In this document: positions 1 to 9,097 of the stretch, piece by piece
How the letters are laid out: each line of letters begins with the position of its first letter
Position numbering within the stretch: the stretch's first letter is position 1
NCBI RefSeq assembly: GCF_002160325.1
Contig: NZ_NFKJ01000005.1
Coordinates: 86,691 to 150,690, forward strand
Length of the DNA: 64,000 bases
Direction: 5' to 3'
DNA from: Lachnoclostridium sp. An181
GTDB taxonomy: Bacteria; Bacillota; Clostridia; Lachnospirales; Lachnospiraceae
Made by a program: the position numbers and the translations under genes
The notes under the pieces: model-generated
Database searches by the model: none
The model's input: the letters and a program-made list of their open reading frames with translations, nothing else
Told to the model about the DNA's origin: nothing

Positions 1-180
1 CCCCTTATTTTTCAAGCTTTTTTCATATTTTTACCAGGCGGTGTCCCAAATTCCCGTCACTGTTTCACAATCCCTGATTTTCCTTGTATTTCCCGGCTTT
101 GTGACCTTTTCTCCATTTTTCCGCCTGGTAAAAATTCTCTTATATTTCCCCTGAACAGCAAAACCATAACCTATTTTCTG
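1..180 (-). promoter_or_regulatory. Leader of a second CRISPR array off the left edge
   Basis: This AT-rich, gene-free stretch downstream of cas2 shares a layout and several blocks with the leader of the array at 10.4-11.8 kb. TTATTTTTCAAGCTTTT is found at 5-21 and 11824-11840. A TTTTTACCAGGCGG arm (28-41) is matched by its inverted copy CCGCCTGGTAAAAA (121-134), and 11846-11859/11939-11950 carry the equivalent pair. In the right-hand leader the first block lies about 43 bases from the first repeat. By the same spacing, the first repeat of a left-hand array would end about 40 bases before base 1. That array would also be transcribed leftwards. The array itself cannot be seen. Confidence 0.75.
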
Positions 181-219
181 CTATTATAACCCCTTCGTTA
201 CACCCCTCATCCTCTCTGA

Positions 220-510
220 TCAAATCATCAGATCCTCACCGGTCTCCTTTCCTCCGTTTCCAAGGACCTCTTCACCAAACACACTGTCATTCATCAATTT
301 AATAATACAGACAAAATCCTCTTCTTTATTAATCACTTTCTTTAGATCATTGCGCAGACTGATAAATTTCGATGGCGTCATCTCTCCTCGAAACACAGAT
401 TTCTGATAGTGGGACAGATACTTTTTGCAGACTTTAAAAACCTTTTGTACCCTTTTTTCTCCCACATCATAAAACAAAAATGCATAATTATAATTTAACT
501 GTTTTTTCAT
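220..510 (-). CDS. cas2: CRISPR-associated endonuclease Cas2 (type I-B)
   Basis: A 96-residue protein, the usual Cas2 size. The N-terminal beta-strand YAFLFYDVGEKR carries the Asp expected on the first ferredoxin-like strand. Cas2 dimers bridge two Cas1 dimers in the spacer-integration complex. The ATG at 510 follows AGAAGGATGTTA and overlaps the cas1 stop codon (TAATG), indicating translational coupling. It is the last gene of the I-B operon and is followed directly by the leader of the presumed off-edge array. Confidence 0.93.
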   Translation of the reverse strand: MKKQLNYNYAFLFYDVGEKRVQKVFKVCKKYLSHYQKSVFRGEMTPSKFISLRNDLKKVINKEEDFVCIIKLMNDSVFGEEVLGNGGKETGEDLMI

Positions 511-1508
511 TAACATCCTTCTTTCAATGAAAACGGAATAAATGGTTTTTCTTCCAAAATATTTTTGATCAATTTATAACAGTCCAGTTTCAATGCTGTG
601 CGATAACTGACTTTTCTTTTTAATTTCGGATGTGCAAACACACTCTCCATTCTCGCCTCAAACGCCTCAATAAATATTTTTCTTCCTTCTTCATTTAACA
701 GACAGTAATTCACCCGTCTGTCAAAGTGTTTTGTCACCTGAAGTTTCCGGTTGTTTACCAGATCAAATATTGTCCGAAATACGATCGCTGGCTTAAATAC
801 CTCGCTTAAATCCAGACTCAAAGAGAAACGTCCCTCTGACGGCTCGTGCAGAAAACTGATTCTTGCGTCCAGGTGGGTCTGGGAAATTGCGGATATTGTC
901 TTTGTGTAAAGTAATGTATTTCCAAAGGATACCAGAGCATTCATCGGGTTGTCCGGTGGCCGCTTTACCCTTTTATTCATCACAAAATCTTCCGGGAGAA
1001 AATATTGGAAGTCATTATAAAATTTCATCCACACTTCTCCCTCAACTGCCAGCAATTCTTTAATTCCGGCTGCATTCTCCACCTGATCAAAAAATACATT
1101 TTTAATCCAGTCAATGGTTTCTTTTACTTCCTTTTTATTATGTTTATAGTAATGATAAAGTATCTCATAAATATTTTCTCCAATGCCCCGCACAATTGCC
1201 TTTGCGATTTCCATTCTGCGGTTCTGGAATGTTTCCACCTGTTTCACGAGCAGCCTGCCACTCAGATAATGATCCCTGGGATAAAATGTTCCGCTGTATC
1301 CTCCATAATAATTAAAATAATGAACGATCACATGGTTCTGGGCAAGAAAATCCAGCAGTTTTGTGTTGATACTGACTTCATTCATACAATAAATCTCTTT
1401 TGTGTTCTCTATTGGAATATACACGTTTTTCCCGTTTTTACGAAAACAGAGGGAATTATCTTTTCTGTTCAATTCTCCCATGGACATAATATATCTCGTA
1501 CTTCCCAT
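510..1508 (-). CDS. cas1: CRISPR-associated integrase Cas1 (type I-B)
   Basis: A 332-residue Cas1, the metal-dependent integrase that joins new spacers to the leader-proximal repeat. The N-terminal beta domain (GSTRYIMSMGEL and following) leads into the alpha-helical catalytic domain. That domain has the conserved segment NPMNALVSFGNTLLYT near residue 190 and HEPSEGRFSLSLDLSEVFKP near 222, with the metal-ligand Glu, His and Asp/Glu positions apparently present. The ATG at 1508 (MGSTRY) is preferred because AAGGTGAG lies just upstream; a GTG at 1517 is the alternative. The sequence is typical of I-B Cas1. Confidence 0.95.
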   Translation of the reverse strand: MGSTRYIMSMGELNRKDNSLCFRKNGKNVYIPIENTKEIYCMNEVSINTKLLDFLAQNHVIVHYFNYYGGYSGTFYPRDHYLSGRLLVKQVETFQNRRMEIAKAIVRGIGENIYEILYHYYKHNKKEVKETIDWIKNVFFDQVENAAGIKELLAVEGEVWMKFYNDFQYFLPEDFVMNKRVKRPPDNPMNALVSFGNTLLYTKTISAISQTHLDARISFLHEPSEGRFSLSLDLSEVFKPAIVFRTIFDLVNNRKLQVTKHFDRRVNYCLLNEEGRKIFIEAFEARMESVFAHPKLKRKVSYRTALKLDCYKLIKNILEEKPFIPFSLKEGC

Positions 1509-1529
1509 ATTTCTCACCTTTTCTTTTGT

Positions 1530-2024
1530 TTAAATATAACAATACTCATAGTATGCGCATTTTTTACATTTCTGTTTATTCAGACATTCCGGAATTTTGT
1601 CCCATTCCAACAGTTCCTCGATTTCCTGCAAATACGCTTGTAATTGTTTTTCTGTTTCCTCTGTCAGCTCTACATACAGCACCTTGCTGTCTTTTTTATT
1701 CTTTTCCGCAAACTCCAGGCGCCCTTTCCGAATGATCCCTTTGGATTTCAGCACACTCAGGTAATAGATCAGCTGCCATTTAGACGCCTCTACATCAGCA
1801 TCTGACTTTTTGATTTCTGTGAGATATTCACCGCTGAGCTTATCCAATCTTATATTCTCAATTGCGATTTCCGTATTCTTACTCTCCTGTGCTTTTTGTT
1901 CATGAATCGCCTTGCCGATCTTCACTTCCTCACTGTTGTCTTCCAGGTTCAGTCTGTTTCCAAAAAGATAGCACTGTCTTTTACAATGAAAATAATAATT
2001 TACCAATGTCCCGTTTACTTTCAC
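1530..2024 (-). CDS. cas4: CRISPR-associated exonuclease Cas4 (type I-B)
   Basis: A RecB-like Fe-S nuclease that trims prespacers and helps set PAM choice and orientation with Cas1-Cas2. The N-terminus NYYFHCKRQCYLFG gives the first Cys ligand, and the C-terminus KCKKCAYYEYC gives three more for the 4Fe-4S cluster. Between them are the GKAIHE motif and LDKLSGEYLTEIKKSDADVE with the nuclease Asp/Glu/Lys core. The GTG at 2024 (MKVNGTLVN) gives the usual family start and follows GGCGGTGA. A longer reading frame opens at GTG 2042 and overlaps the end of cas3. About 164 residues, normal for I-B Cas4. Confidence 0.92.
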   Translation of the reverse strand: MKVNGTLVNYYFHCKRQCYLFGNRLNLEDNSEEVKIGKAIHEQKAQESKNTEIAIENIRLDKLSGEYLTEIKKSDADVEASKWQLIYYLSVLKSKGIIRKGRLEFAEKNKKDSKVLYVELTEETEKQLQAYLQEIEELLEWDKIPECLNKQKCKKCAYYEYCYI

Positions 2025-2038
2025 AATTTCACCGCCTG

Positions 2039-4582
2039 TCACAAAAATAATCCAAACTGATTTTCAAAACGATTTCTCTGAAAAACGCCGTTTTCAAAAT
2101 ACTCTTCCCCTTGTTCTATATAGAAAATATCCCCAATCCGGTCATCACTGTAAAATTCCTTCCATTTATTGACCTGATAGAGGAAATGATTCATTCTTGT
2201 TCTGATCTCAAATAACTTAACCGTCTTTTCCGCGTAGTCCATTTCCTCATTTTGCAACAATTTCACATATTCCTGCCATACTGCTCGTCCGTCCAAAATT
2301 TCTCCATTTTCCTCTTCAATGATACGTGCAAGAAATACAGAAACCAGGTTATTATTATCCGGAATCAGTTCCATTCTCTTTTCCACTTTCGGGAAGTTTA
2401 ATCCGCCTACCTCATCACGGAAAAATTTTTCCAGATTGTCTTCATTTTCTTTTTTTCCCCGCATCCTGATAGCATCCAAGATTTTTCCGTAATACAGGTT
2501 AAAATCTTTAGAAGATAATACTTCTTGCATCTCTTCATTTTGTAAGGTCAACTGTGCATCTGTCCGAAGATCATCATGATAAATGGCTCTTGCATCATCC
2601 AACTCAAAGAAATAAACCGTCCCTTTCTCTTTCCCCGACCTGTTTATTCTCCCCATAAACTGCTCTTCACTGTCTAATTTGGAACAATCCTTATATCCGA
2701 TATCCATGTCAATATCCACTCCTGCTTCTACAACCTGCGTTGCGACCAGGATTACACCCTGTTCCTTTTTTACTTTTTGAATAATCTGTTTTCTCTCCTG
2801 AATACTGGTATCTCCTGTCATCAAAAGGATCTCCACTTCTTCCGCTACAGAAAGGATCTCAAAGAATTCATAGGCATGCGCTTTAGAGATAAACTCAATC
2901 AATATATTTCTGCTGCCATCCTGATTTTCACTTACATGCTCTGCCAGTTCTTCTAATGAGAGGTTTCTCTTCAAAAGACTATAATCTGCCTGAACCCGAT
3001 TTCTAAAAATCGGATGTTCAAAATACTTTTTTCTGTCCAGAATAAGTGGAACCGCGTCTTCTTTATTCTCTGTCAGGACTTCCAGATTCGGCAAGGTTGC
3101 TGACATAATTATGATTTTGATATTCAAAAGTTGGGCATACCCTTTTAAAAAATGAATGATTTCTCCCCATATTCTGATATTGTAACTTTGAATTTCATCC
3201 AACACGATCACAGAATTACAGATCTGATGGAATCCGAATAAGTCCTGTTTCTGTTTGCCAAACAATGTCCGGAACAAGCTGACATGTGTGGAGAGAACAA
3301 TCGGATAATTCAAAAACTGCCTGTCCAGCAAAATCTTCTCATAATTTTTCTTTTCTTCCTCTCCATAATTCTCCTCGTCGTCTTTCATCTTTACCAGAGA
3401 ATTCACGACTGCCACCTTGGACAAGATATCCTCGCGCCCTTCAAACACTGTTTCCATAGAGGACATGTTTTGTTCTACTAAGGTGTTAAATGGATAGATA
3501 TAGAAAATTTTATTTATTTTCGGGCATTCTCTGACCAGCTTTAAACTTAGATTCATCGCAGTATTGCTTTTCCCGCTCCCCGTCGGAGCTTCCAGGTAAA
3601 AAACTGCATTTTCTTTTTTTTCCTCCAGCACCCGCTCTGCCTCCAGAAATAATTCAGTCCTTAAAGGATTGATTTTCTGTTTCTGCAATTCTTTCTGATC
3701 CATTGGATAACATTCTTTTTCGTATTTTCGGATGGATTGCTGAACCTCTGTTTTTTCGTATACATCATATATTTCATTCCAGTCGCACTCATTCCCGAAA
3801 TTTTGGATTTCTGTTCCGTTCATAAATTCCGAAGTCGCATAGTAATCCGCGGCCGTGAGCAGGGAATACAAAAGTCTGGTATACGCATACAAAATCACTT
3901 GTTTTTCGGAAGGAAGTTCGCTCGTCTTTAACTTTTTTCTTATGGAAAGCTTTCCTTCCTCATCGGTTGTGTTTAGCCTCCACATTTTCAGCCATTCCAC
4001 TACATCCGCACCAACGCCTGCAGGCTCCCCGTCATCTTCATATTCATAACTTATCAAATAGTCCCGGAATTTTTCCATTGCACTGTGATGTCTGGCAATC
4101 AGAAAGGAATGCACATACACCAAATCTTTCAGTTGTTTTCTGATCTTTGCGTCTTCCACCACCATGATACGTTTCAAAAAGTAATCCATATAGATTGTTG
4201 CAGAAATCAATGAATGTTTACTGCCAACATTTCCCCCTGGCTGCAACTCTTTTTTCCACACATGCGCCATCTTTTTCCACTGATAGAGTGGATTTATTTT
4301 CCCAACGTCGTGAAATGTCACAACATTTGCCGCCATCTCTTCATATATAAAGGTCACTTGTTGTTCTTCCGTCTCCAGATACCTCTCCTGGAACCTTTCA
4401 AAAACATCATACAACTCTTTCTTTTCCATAAGCATCAGAAAATATTTTTGACTAAGCGCTGTATGCTCCAGCAAAGTTTCTCTTTTTTCTCCTCCCCCTT
4501 CTTCTTTTCTATGCGCATAACAATCCAAAACAAGTGATTCTATCTCTTCCAAGTTCAAAAATTTCTCTTTCCAGTTTCTCAT
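2039..4582 (-). CDS. cas3: CRISPR-associated helicase-nuclease Cas3 (HD + DEAD-like, type I-B)
   Basis: An 847-residue single-strand nuclease-helicase recruited by Cascade after target recognition. The N-terminal HD domain shows LEHTALSQKYF, VTFHDVGKINPLYQW and ARHHSAMEKF, which supply the metal-binding His/Asp residues. The helicase half has Walker A (APTGSGKS), motif II DEIQ, motif III SATLP and the motif VI region QFMGRINRSGK. All are intact, so the protein should be active. The ATG at 4582 follows GGAGGAATTT. Upstream, a terminator-like hairpin (4599-4630) separates cas3-cas4-cas1-cas2 from the Cascade genes. Confidence 0.95.
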   Translation of the reverse strand: MRNWKEKFLNLEEIESLVLDCYAHRKEEGGGEKRETLLEHTALSQKYFLMLMEKKELYDVFERFQERYLETEEQQVTFIYEEMAANVVTFHDVGKINPLYQWKKMAHVWKKELQPGGNVGSKHSLISATIYMDYFLKRIMVVEDAKIRKQLKDLVYVHSFLIARHHSAMEKFRDYLISYEYEDDGEPAGVGADVVEWLKMWRLNTTDEEGKLSIRKKLKTSELPSEKQVILYAYTRLLYSLLTAADYYATSEFMNGTEIQNFGNECDWNEIYDVYEKTEVQQSIRKYEKECYPMDQKELQKQKINPLRTELFLEAERVLEEKKENAVFYLEAPTGSGKSNTAMNLSLKLVRECPKINKIFYIYPFNTLVEQNMSSMETVFEGREDILSKVAVVNSLVKMKDDEENYGEEEKKNYEKILLDRQFLNYPIVLSTHVSLFRTLFGKQKQDLFGFHQICNSVIVLDEIQSYNIRIWGEIIHFLKGYAQLLNIKIIIMSATLPNLEVLTENKEDAVPLILDRKKYFEHPIFRNRVQADYSLLKRNLSLEELAEHVSENQDGSRNILIEFISKAHAYEFFEILSVAEEVEILLMTGDTSIQERKQIIQKVKKEQGVILVATQVVEAGVDIDMDIGYKDCSKLDSEEQFMGRINRSGKEKGTVYFFELDDARAIYHDDLRTDAQLTLQNEEMQEVLSSKDFNLYYGKILDAIRMRGKKENEDNLEKFFRDEVGGLNFPKVEKRMELIPDNNNLVSVFLARIIEEENGEILDGRAVWQEYVKLLQNEEMDYAEKTVKLFEIRTRMNHFLYQVNKWKEFYSDDRIGDIFYIEQGEEYFENGVFQRNRFENQFGLFL

Positions 4583-4598
4583 AAATTCCTCCAATTGC

Positions 4599-4630
4599 AA
4601 AAAGCCCCGCAAAAAGAACGGGGCTTTTTT
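4599..4630 (-). terminator. Terminator-like hairpin between cas5 and cas3
   Basis: On the minus strand, right after cas5, AAAAGCCCCG pairs with CGGGGCTTTT across a short AT-rich loop and is followed by a T run. This has the form of an intrinsic terminator or attenuator and ends only about 15 bases before the cas3 ribosome-binding site. If it works, it would lower cas3, cas4, cas1 and cas2 expression relative to cas6-cas8b-cas7-cas5. Confidence 0.65.
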
Positions 4631-4631
4631 A

Positions 4632-5390
4632 TCAATAAAAAATTAAAGTTTTATCCGCCGTTCTGTACACGGCAGCATCTTGAATATGCAGTTTAAAATC
4701 TGTGAATTGAAAAGTTTCATAAATATAGAGATTTGTATATGCATCCAGCCCTGCAGGCAATGTCTCTTCATATTTAAATCCATCCAGTTCCTCATCTTCA
4801 TCGTCATCCGGCAATACGATTTTCGCCGCTCGTTTTGGAAAAAGACAAGACAGATGAATTTCCGGTTCTTCATTTTTTTTAAGCTCCACAATTGCTGCCT
4901 TAGTAATATCAGCCATGTGATCATTTTTGCCCAAATACGGTATATAGATGCATCTCCGGTTTCTCACAAACTCTGCAAGCTTTTCTGCACCTTCGCAATC
5001 CAGAAGTACGTAAATCTCCCACTTGGGATTTTCCAGCCACTGCTCTTTTACAATCAGATTTCCACCCTGTTCCTGAGAAGCATATCCTACAGAATTGTTG
5101 AAATACTGCACTTTCTTGGAAATATATCCTTTTTTATTTTTGGGGACAACAGAAACTTTTATCTCTTTGAGTTTCTCATAGAATTCCGGGAATTCTTCTG
5201 TTATGGCAGCTTTTTTCCCTTTGCTTTTCCACTCTTTCTGGCTATATCCCGAGTATCCCAAAATAGCTCCAAACACTCCAAGAAGTGCAACTTTATGGAT
5301 CTGTCCGAATGTAAAATAATAATAGCTGTTTACCTCAGGCTTTTTAAAGAACGCATTTCTTCCGCTCAGTGTAAACTTCAGCGCCCTCAT
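4632..5390 (-). CDS. cas5: Cascade subunit Cas5 (type I-B)
   Basis: A 252-residue RAMP protein that caps the 5' handle of the crRNA in the I-B Cascade. The start MRALKFTLSGRNAFFKKPEVN, followed by a GQIHKVALLGVFGAILGYSG segment, is the standard Cas5 N-terminal fold and glycine-rich helix. The ATG at 5390 follows GAGGTGTAGCCT and lies 3 bases from the cas7 stop. An acidic DDDEDEE stretch lies near residue 195. It belongs to the Cas5h/Cas5b group, as expected from the neighbouring Csh1- and Csh2-type proteins. Confidence 0.92.
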   Translation of the reverse strand: MRALKFTLSGRNAFFKKPEVNSYYYFTFGQIHKVALLGVFGAILGYSGYSQKEWKSKGKKAAITEEFPEFYEKLKEIKVSVVPKNKKGYISKKVQYFNNSVGYASQEQGGNLIVKEQWLENPKWEIYVLLDCEGAEKLAEFVRNRRCIYIPYLGKNDHMADITKAAIVELKKNEEPEIHLSCLFPKRAAKIVLPDDDEDEELDGFKYEETLPAGLDAYTNLYIYETFQFTDFKLHIQDAAVYRTADKTLIFY

Positions 5391-5393
5391 AGG

Positions 5394-6335
5394 CTACACC
5401 TCTTTTTGCGTAATAATATTAAAATACTTTGCCTGTTTTACATAAGAATTCAGTTTTGTTGTATACGGATTATAGTAAATCTCTATATTACGAATCTTAT
5501 CCTGCAGTTCATCCAGGAAAAATCCTTCACAGCCAATGGTAATCAGATTTTTTTCCTCACCTTTTTCAAATGTAATGTACTCAGACAAATTTGGAAGGTA
5601 CAAATCTTCTTCTGTTTCTACAAACATTGCAAATTCATTTTCGCATCCTTCCTTTGCATTTGTGGCAAAAGCAGTTGCAGACACAAGGGCTGTCCTCTTA
5701 AAATTCTGATAATCTTCTTCCGTATAACCTTCCGTAACTCCCAGTTTTTCCAGTTCTTTGTATGCAAGTGGATTGATGACAAACGGATAAAAATAATGTG
5801 CCTCATTGCTTGTAATCTTTGTTCCAAGCGTAGAGTTTTTTGCCTCTCCTTTTTCTTTATCATCTTTTGTCCCATCTCTGAACGGGGAAAGAATCTGCTG
5901 CTCTTCAGCAGTTGTTCCTTCATATTTATTGAATCCCTGTCCAAACTGCACAGCTCCTGTGATTGATATATTGCTACCGCTCTCCGCAAAGGTCGCGCCA
6001 AAGTTTTTTACATCCACAGCTGACATAAGATTTTTCAGAACTTCTCTTGCATCCGCTTTCTTTGACAAATCGTCCACCGCAAATAAAGCCTCATAACGGT
6101 CTTTCAATGTACATGGGATCAATTTCCCATCATCTTTTTCCGAGAATTTCATGGATTTGATATATAAAACCTTTTTTCCTTCGTTGTCCCACATTTTTTT
6201 CATCGGATATTTCAGAGCCTTATCGCTGCCAAACACGGTACCGTCTGAAATTGTTTTCGGAAATCCCGTAAAATCAGCATTCCAGTTCGCCATAATTGAA
6301 GATATTCCAAGTACACCATATACTCTTTTATTCAT
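5394..6335 (-). CDS. cas7: Cascade backbone Cas7 (Csh2-type, type I-B)
   Basis: A 313-residue RAMP subunit that polymerises along the crRNA spacer. The N-terminus YGVLGISSIMANWNADFTGFP matches the Csh2 signature (a strand followed by Asn-x-Asp-x-x-Gly-x-Pro), and the centre has NISITGAVQFGQGFNKY. The start ATG follows AAGGAGGAAAG and overlaps the end of cas8b by 8 bases. The size fits the family, and nothing suggests damage. Confidence 0.93.
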   Translation of the reverse strand: MNKRVYGVLGISSIMANWNADFTGFPKTISDGTVFGSDKALKYPMKKMWDNEGKKVLYIKSMKFSEKDDGKLIPCTLKDRYEALFAVDDLSKKADAREVLKNLMSAVDVKNFGATFAESGSNISITGAVQFGQGFNKYEGTTAEEQQILSPFRDGTKDDKEKGEAKNSTLGTKITSNEAHYFYPFVINPLAYKELEKLGVTEGYTEEDYQNFKRTALVSATAFATNAKEGCENEFAMFVETEEDLYLPNLSEYITFEKGEEKNLITIGCEGFFLDELQDKIRNIEIYYNPYTTKLNSYVKQAKYFNIITQKEV

Positions 6336-8076
6336 TTACACTTTCCTCCTTGTTGGATTCATAAATCAGGTTATCTGCAATATAACCGGCTACCATGACA
6401 TCCTGCCTCATCTTTCCTTCCGGACGATAATTAAACACCAGATAATAAAGGTTATTAAATCGTGAGCCGTTTTCCTGAATTCTGTAATTATATTTCATAA
6501 AGAACTCTAAAAGTTTTTCTTTTAACCTCTCATCACGTTTAAGATTAAAAAATGGATTTGCCAAAGAATGCATCTTGTCCTTTGCCTTATTTAGAGAAAT
6601 AAAATATCTGAGCAGCTGCCCTGCCGCAAAATAGTATTCCTCATCACTTTCAATGGCACTGTTCCCTTTCTGTCTTATCTTGTTCCGCAATTTTTCTATG
6701 ATCTCCTGGTACAATACCGCCATCTTTTTTTCACCTCCAAAATATTCCTTCAGAGAAATCTTCAGATTCCACTGTTTTTGTGCTTTTGAAACAGAATTAT
6801 TTTTGATCCAATGCAGCATAAGATTTTTGCATACCTGATCCAAAACAGCTGCAATCTGGTCCTCTTTGCCCTTATACAGCCATGCAAAAATACTCTCCCT
6901 TGCAAACATCAAGTTTCGTGCAATTTCTCCTTCCACCGCCAATTCATCCGCCGGTGTAAAATAGTTGGAAATCAACCAGTTGGAAAACAGCACCTCATTG
7001 AGCATCCCCTGCAATTCTCCGACATTTCTGTAATCCTTATAAATTTCATCCGGATCAGGAGTCTGCAGAATATTCTGATACGAAAACTTTTTCTTCAATC
7101 GAAACCGATAATCCACTACGGAGTCTTGATGATGAATTTCCAGCTCTTTTCCTTTTTTTATCTGGAGAAAGAATCCGGTAAAATTTTGCTTGATCATATC
7201 ATCTTTTCCACAAGGCCAGATCTTTCCGGACTCTGCATCAAAAAATACGTTTGTCTTTCCTGCTGCCGCCTTACTCATCAGATAATCAAAAAACTTCTTC
7301 TGCAGCAATGCCTCATTGGAGGAAATCAAATACGGAACAATCAACTTTCTGCTTTTATGTTCCAAAAACGGTTTCTTGGAATTCATCCCCATATTGTCAT
7401 TTGGCAGTCCAAAAATCTCTCCGTCAATTTTTATGTTATAATCATTTTTATTGAAAATCTTTGTGACCAGATACCTGTTATTCTCTCTGATGTAAATATT
7501 GTCATCATCTTCAAAAAAGATTTTCAAATATCCTTTTCCACTCAGTTTCACTCCAAGTTCTTCCAAAGAAAAAATATGCTCCAAAATCCACTTTTTATTG
7601 CTCAAAAGCTTTTCCTGATCTACTTCTCCGACTTTTTTTGCAATGTAATCGTACATCTCCCTGTCTTTCGGTTTTATATATTTTTCCCTTGGATTTTCCA
7701 GCACGTGATAATACCGCTCAATTGCCTCGTCATTCAATTTTCCATTCTGAAAACTCTCCTGTTTCACCCAAAACGAAAGGTAATTATTTGAATGAATTAC
7801 TTTCTTTGGATCCTGGGGCTTGTCCATACTGACAAGCTGGCTGTAATAATCCAGAAAGCAGATCCTCGCATAATTCAACGGCTCATTTTCAAGCTTTCTG
7901 GTTTTTTTGTTCATTTTAATCTCAGCCTGACTCTGAATCTTCCCGTCTCTGTCGACAATCAAATACAATCCATCAGAGGGGATATAATTGTCCAGCACCA
8001 GCTGATCCGGATTCCCGGTTCGCTCCCCGACTCTTTTTAATTCCTTTTCAAATATTTCCAGACAATCTTTTAACAC
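6328..8076 (-). CDS. cas8b: Cascade large subunit Cas8b (Csh1-like, type I-B)
   Basis: A 582-residue protein in the position of the I-B large subunit, between cas6 and cas7. It is expected to read the PAM and recruit Cas3. The N-terminus LDNYIPSDGLYLIVDRDGKI resembles the Csh1/TM1802 family; the rest diverges strongly, as is usual for Cas8. The C-terminal third is helical and may supply the Cas11-like function. The start is a GTG at 8076 after GGAGGTGAATAT. The call rests on position plus the N-terminal signature, and a Cas8 subfamily name beyond Csh1-like is not secure. Confidence 0.85.
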   Translation of the reverse strand: MLKDCLEIFEKELKRVGERTGNPDQLVLDNYIPSDGLYLIVDRDGKIQSQAEIKMNKKTRKLENEPLNYARICFLDYYSQLVSMDKPQDPKKVIHSNNYLSFWVKQESFQNGKLNDEAIERYYHVLENPREKYIKPKDREMYDYIAKKVGEVDQEKLLSNKKWILEHIFSLEELGVKLSGKGYLKIFFEDDDNIYIRENNRYLVTKIFNKNDYNIKIDGEIFGLPNDNMGMNSKKPFLEHKSRKLIVPYLISSNEALLQKKFFDYLMSKAAAGKTNVFFDAESGKIWPCGKDDMIKQNFTGFFLQIKKGKELEIHHQDSVVDYRFRLKKKFSYQNILQTPDPDEIYKDYRNVGELQGMLNEVLFSNWLISNYFTPADELAVEGEIARNLMFARESIFAWLYKGKEDQIAAVLDQVCKNLMLHWIKNNSVSKAQKQWNLKISLKEYFGGEKKMAVLYQEIIEKLRNKIRQKGNSAIESDEEYYFAAGQLLRYFISLNKAKDKMHSLANPFFNLKRDERLKEKLLEFFMKYNYRIQENGSRFNNLYYLVFNYRPEGKMRQDVMVAGYIADNLIYESNKEESVNE

Positions 8077-8108
8077 ATATTCACCTCCTCATATTTTTCA
8101 TCTGCACA

Positions 8109-8816
8109 TTAAATCCATCGAAAATTGCAGTATCCATATCCTCTGCTGTTCATCTCTCCAATCCCGGTCCCCAGCAAAAAATAGGCCAATTCCTGCGCCA
8201 TCTCATTGTCTGCAATCTGCAAATTCAATTTGTCACCCAAAAGCCGGATTTCTTTATACTCCACTCCAATTGGTTTCTTATTCATAAACCGGATTCCAGT
8301 ATACAATTGAAAATCTTCTTCAATCCTCTCTTCGATATATGCCTGATATTTTTTCACTGCATTTTCAAATAATCTTCTCTCATACTCTTCCAGCTCCATG
8401 GTATTTCTCCAATATCCGCCATCCGATTTCATAATTACCGGGAGCAAACTGTAAATCTCCCCGATTATTTTTTTCGGGACTATTCGAATTTCCGCAGTCA
8501 ATCCCTTCATTTTCGGAGTGATATGGTCCTTTAAAACCTTCAAAAAGTACTCTGCGAGTTTTGCATCTACCGTCCGCAAAGTTACGGTATAAATGTGATC
8601 AGCCTGGTACACCCCATTGGTCTCCAATGGATAGAACCCGGAAAAACAATACTGTTTAAATTGATTTTGGTTGTGGAGTTCAAGCAGATCCTCGCGCTTT
8701 GCAAGTGAAGAGTCAATGAAACCAGCTATCGTACGCATGGTTTGAGGATATGGTATGTCTTGCAAAATGTAGGTTTTGATCTTTAATTCATAGACTTTTG
8801 TTTTTGTTTGTTGCAT
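8109..8816 (-). CDS. cas6: crRNA-processing endoribonuclease Cas6
   Basis: A 235-residue RAMP nuclease that cuts the pre-crRNA within each repeat. It ends in the glycine-rich motif GTGIGEMNSRGYGYCNF typical of Cas6, and has a His-rich helix (LLELHNQNQFKQY, near residue 47) that could hold the catalytic His. It is the first gene of the I-B operon, with ATG at 8816 after AAAGAGGTAAC. It is the only cas6 in the window, so it must supply crRNAs for both the I-B and III-B complexes unless another copy exists elsewhere. Confidence 0.9.
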   Translation of the reverse strand: MQQTKTKVYELKIKTYILQDIPYPQTMRTIAGFIDSSLAKREDLLELHNQNQFKQYCFSGFYPLETNGVYQADHIYTVTLRTVDAKLAEYFLKVLKDHITPKMKGLTAEIRIVPKKIIGEIYSLLPVIMKSDGGYWRNTMELEEYERRLFENAVKKYQAYIEERIEEDFQLYTGIRFMNKKPIGVEYKEIRLLGDKLNLQIADNEMAQELAYFLLGTGIGEMNSRGYGYCNFRWI

Positions 8817-8970
8817 TTTGTTACCTCTTTGTTGATTTTAAATGCGGTTTATCTGTTCTTTATAATTGCAGTTGTTGGCAATAGGGATGATCGTACGGTT
8901 TGTCTTAAACATCAAAGGGGATAGTTATTGTTTATCTAATAAATCTTCCCGCAGCAGTTGCCGCATACTC

Positions 8971-9066
8971 ATTTCAATACAGCTAATGTTGTTGTTTATC
9001 CCAGTCTGCGCATATGCTTGTCCAGTCTTCAACCGCGTTTCAATGCATCCCATGTTGTTTCCAAGC
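8971..9066 (-). CRISPR. Fossil CRISPR repeats upstream of cas6
   Basis: Two degenerate copies of the main-array repeat lie in the same orientation. 8971-9000 matches 25 of 30 bases. 9037-9066 matches well over its first 20 bases (GTTTCAATGCATCCCATGTT) and then decays. They are separated by 36 bases, exactly the spacer length of the living array. A possible third trace ends at 8936. They appear to be the decayed distal part of an array that was later separated from the active part by the DUF3791/DUF3990 genes and the hsdS fragment. Confidence 0.75.
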
Positions 9067-9097
9067 GTTTTCCAATTAAAGTTATATTCGATAAATC

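Noticed and set aside
4680..5966. 428-residue plus-strand open frame
   Set aside because: It runs antisense to cas5 and cas7, has no ribosome-binding site and has the Phe/Ile/Cys-rich composition typical of antisense shadows.
6811..7791. 326-residue plus-strand open frame
   Set aside because: Antisense to cas8b and without coding features.
8840..8936. Possible third and fourth fossil CRISPR repeats closer to cas6
   Set aside because: Only about 10 of 30 bases match around 8925-8936, which is too weak to count.
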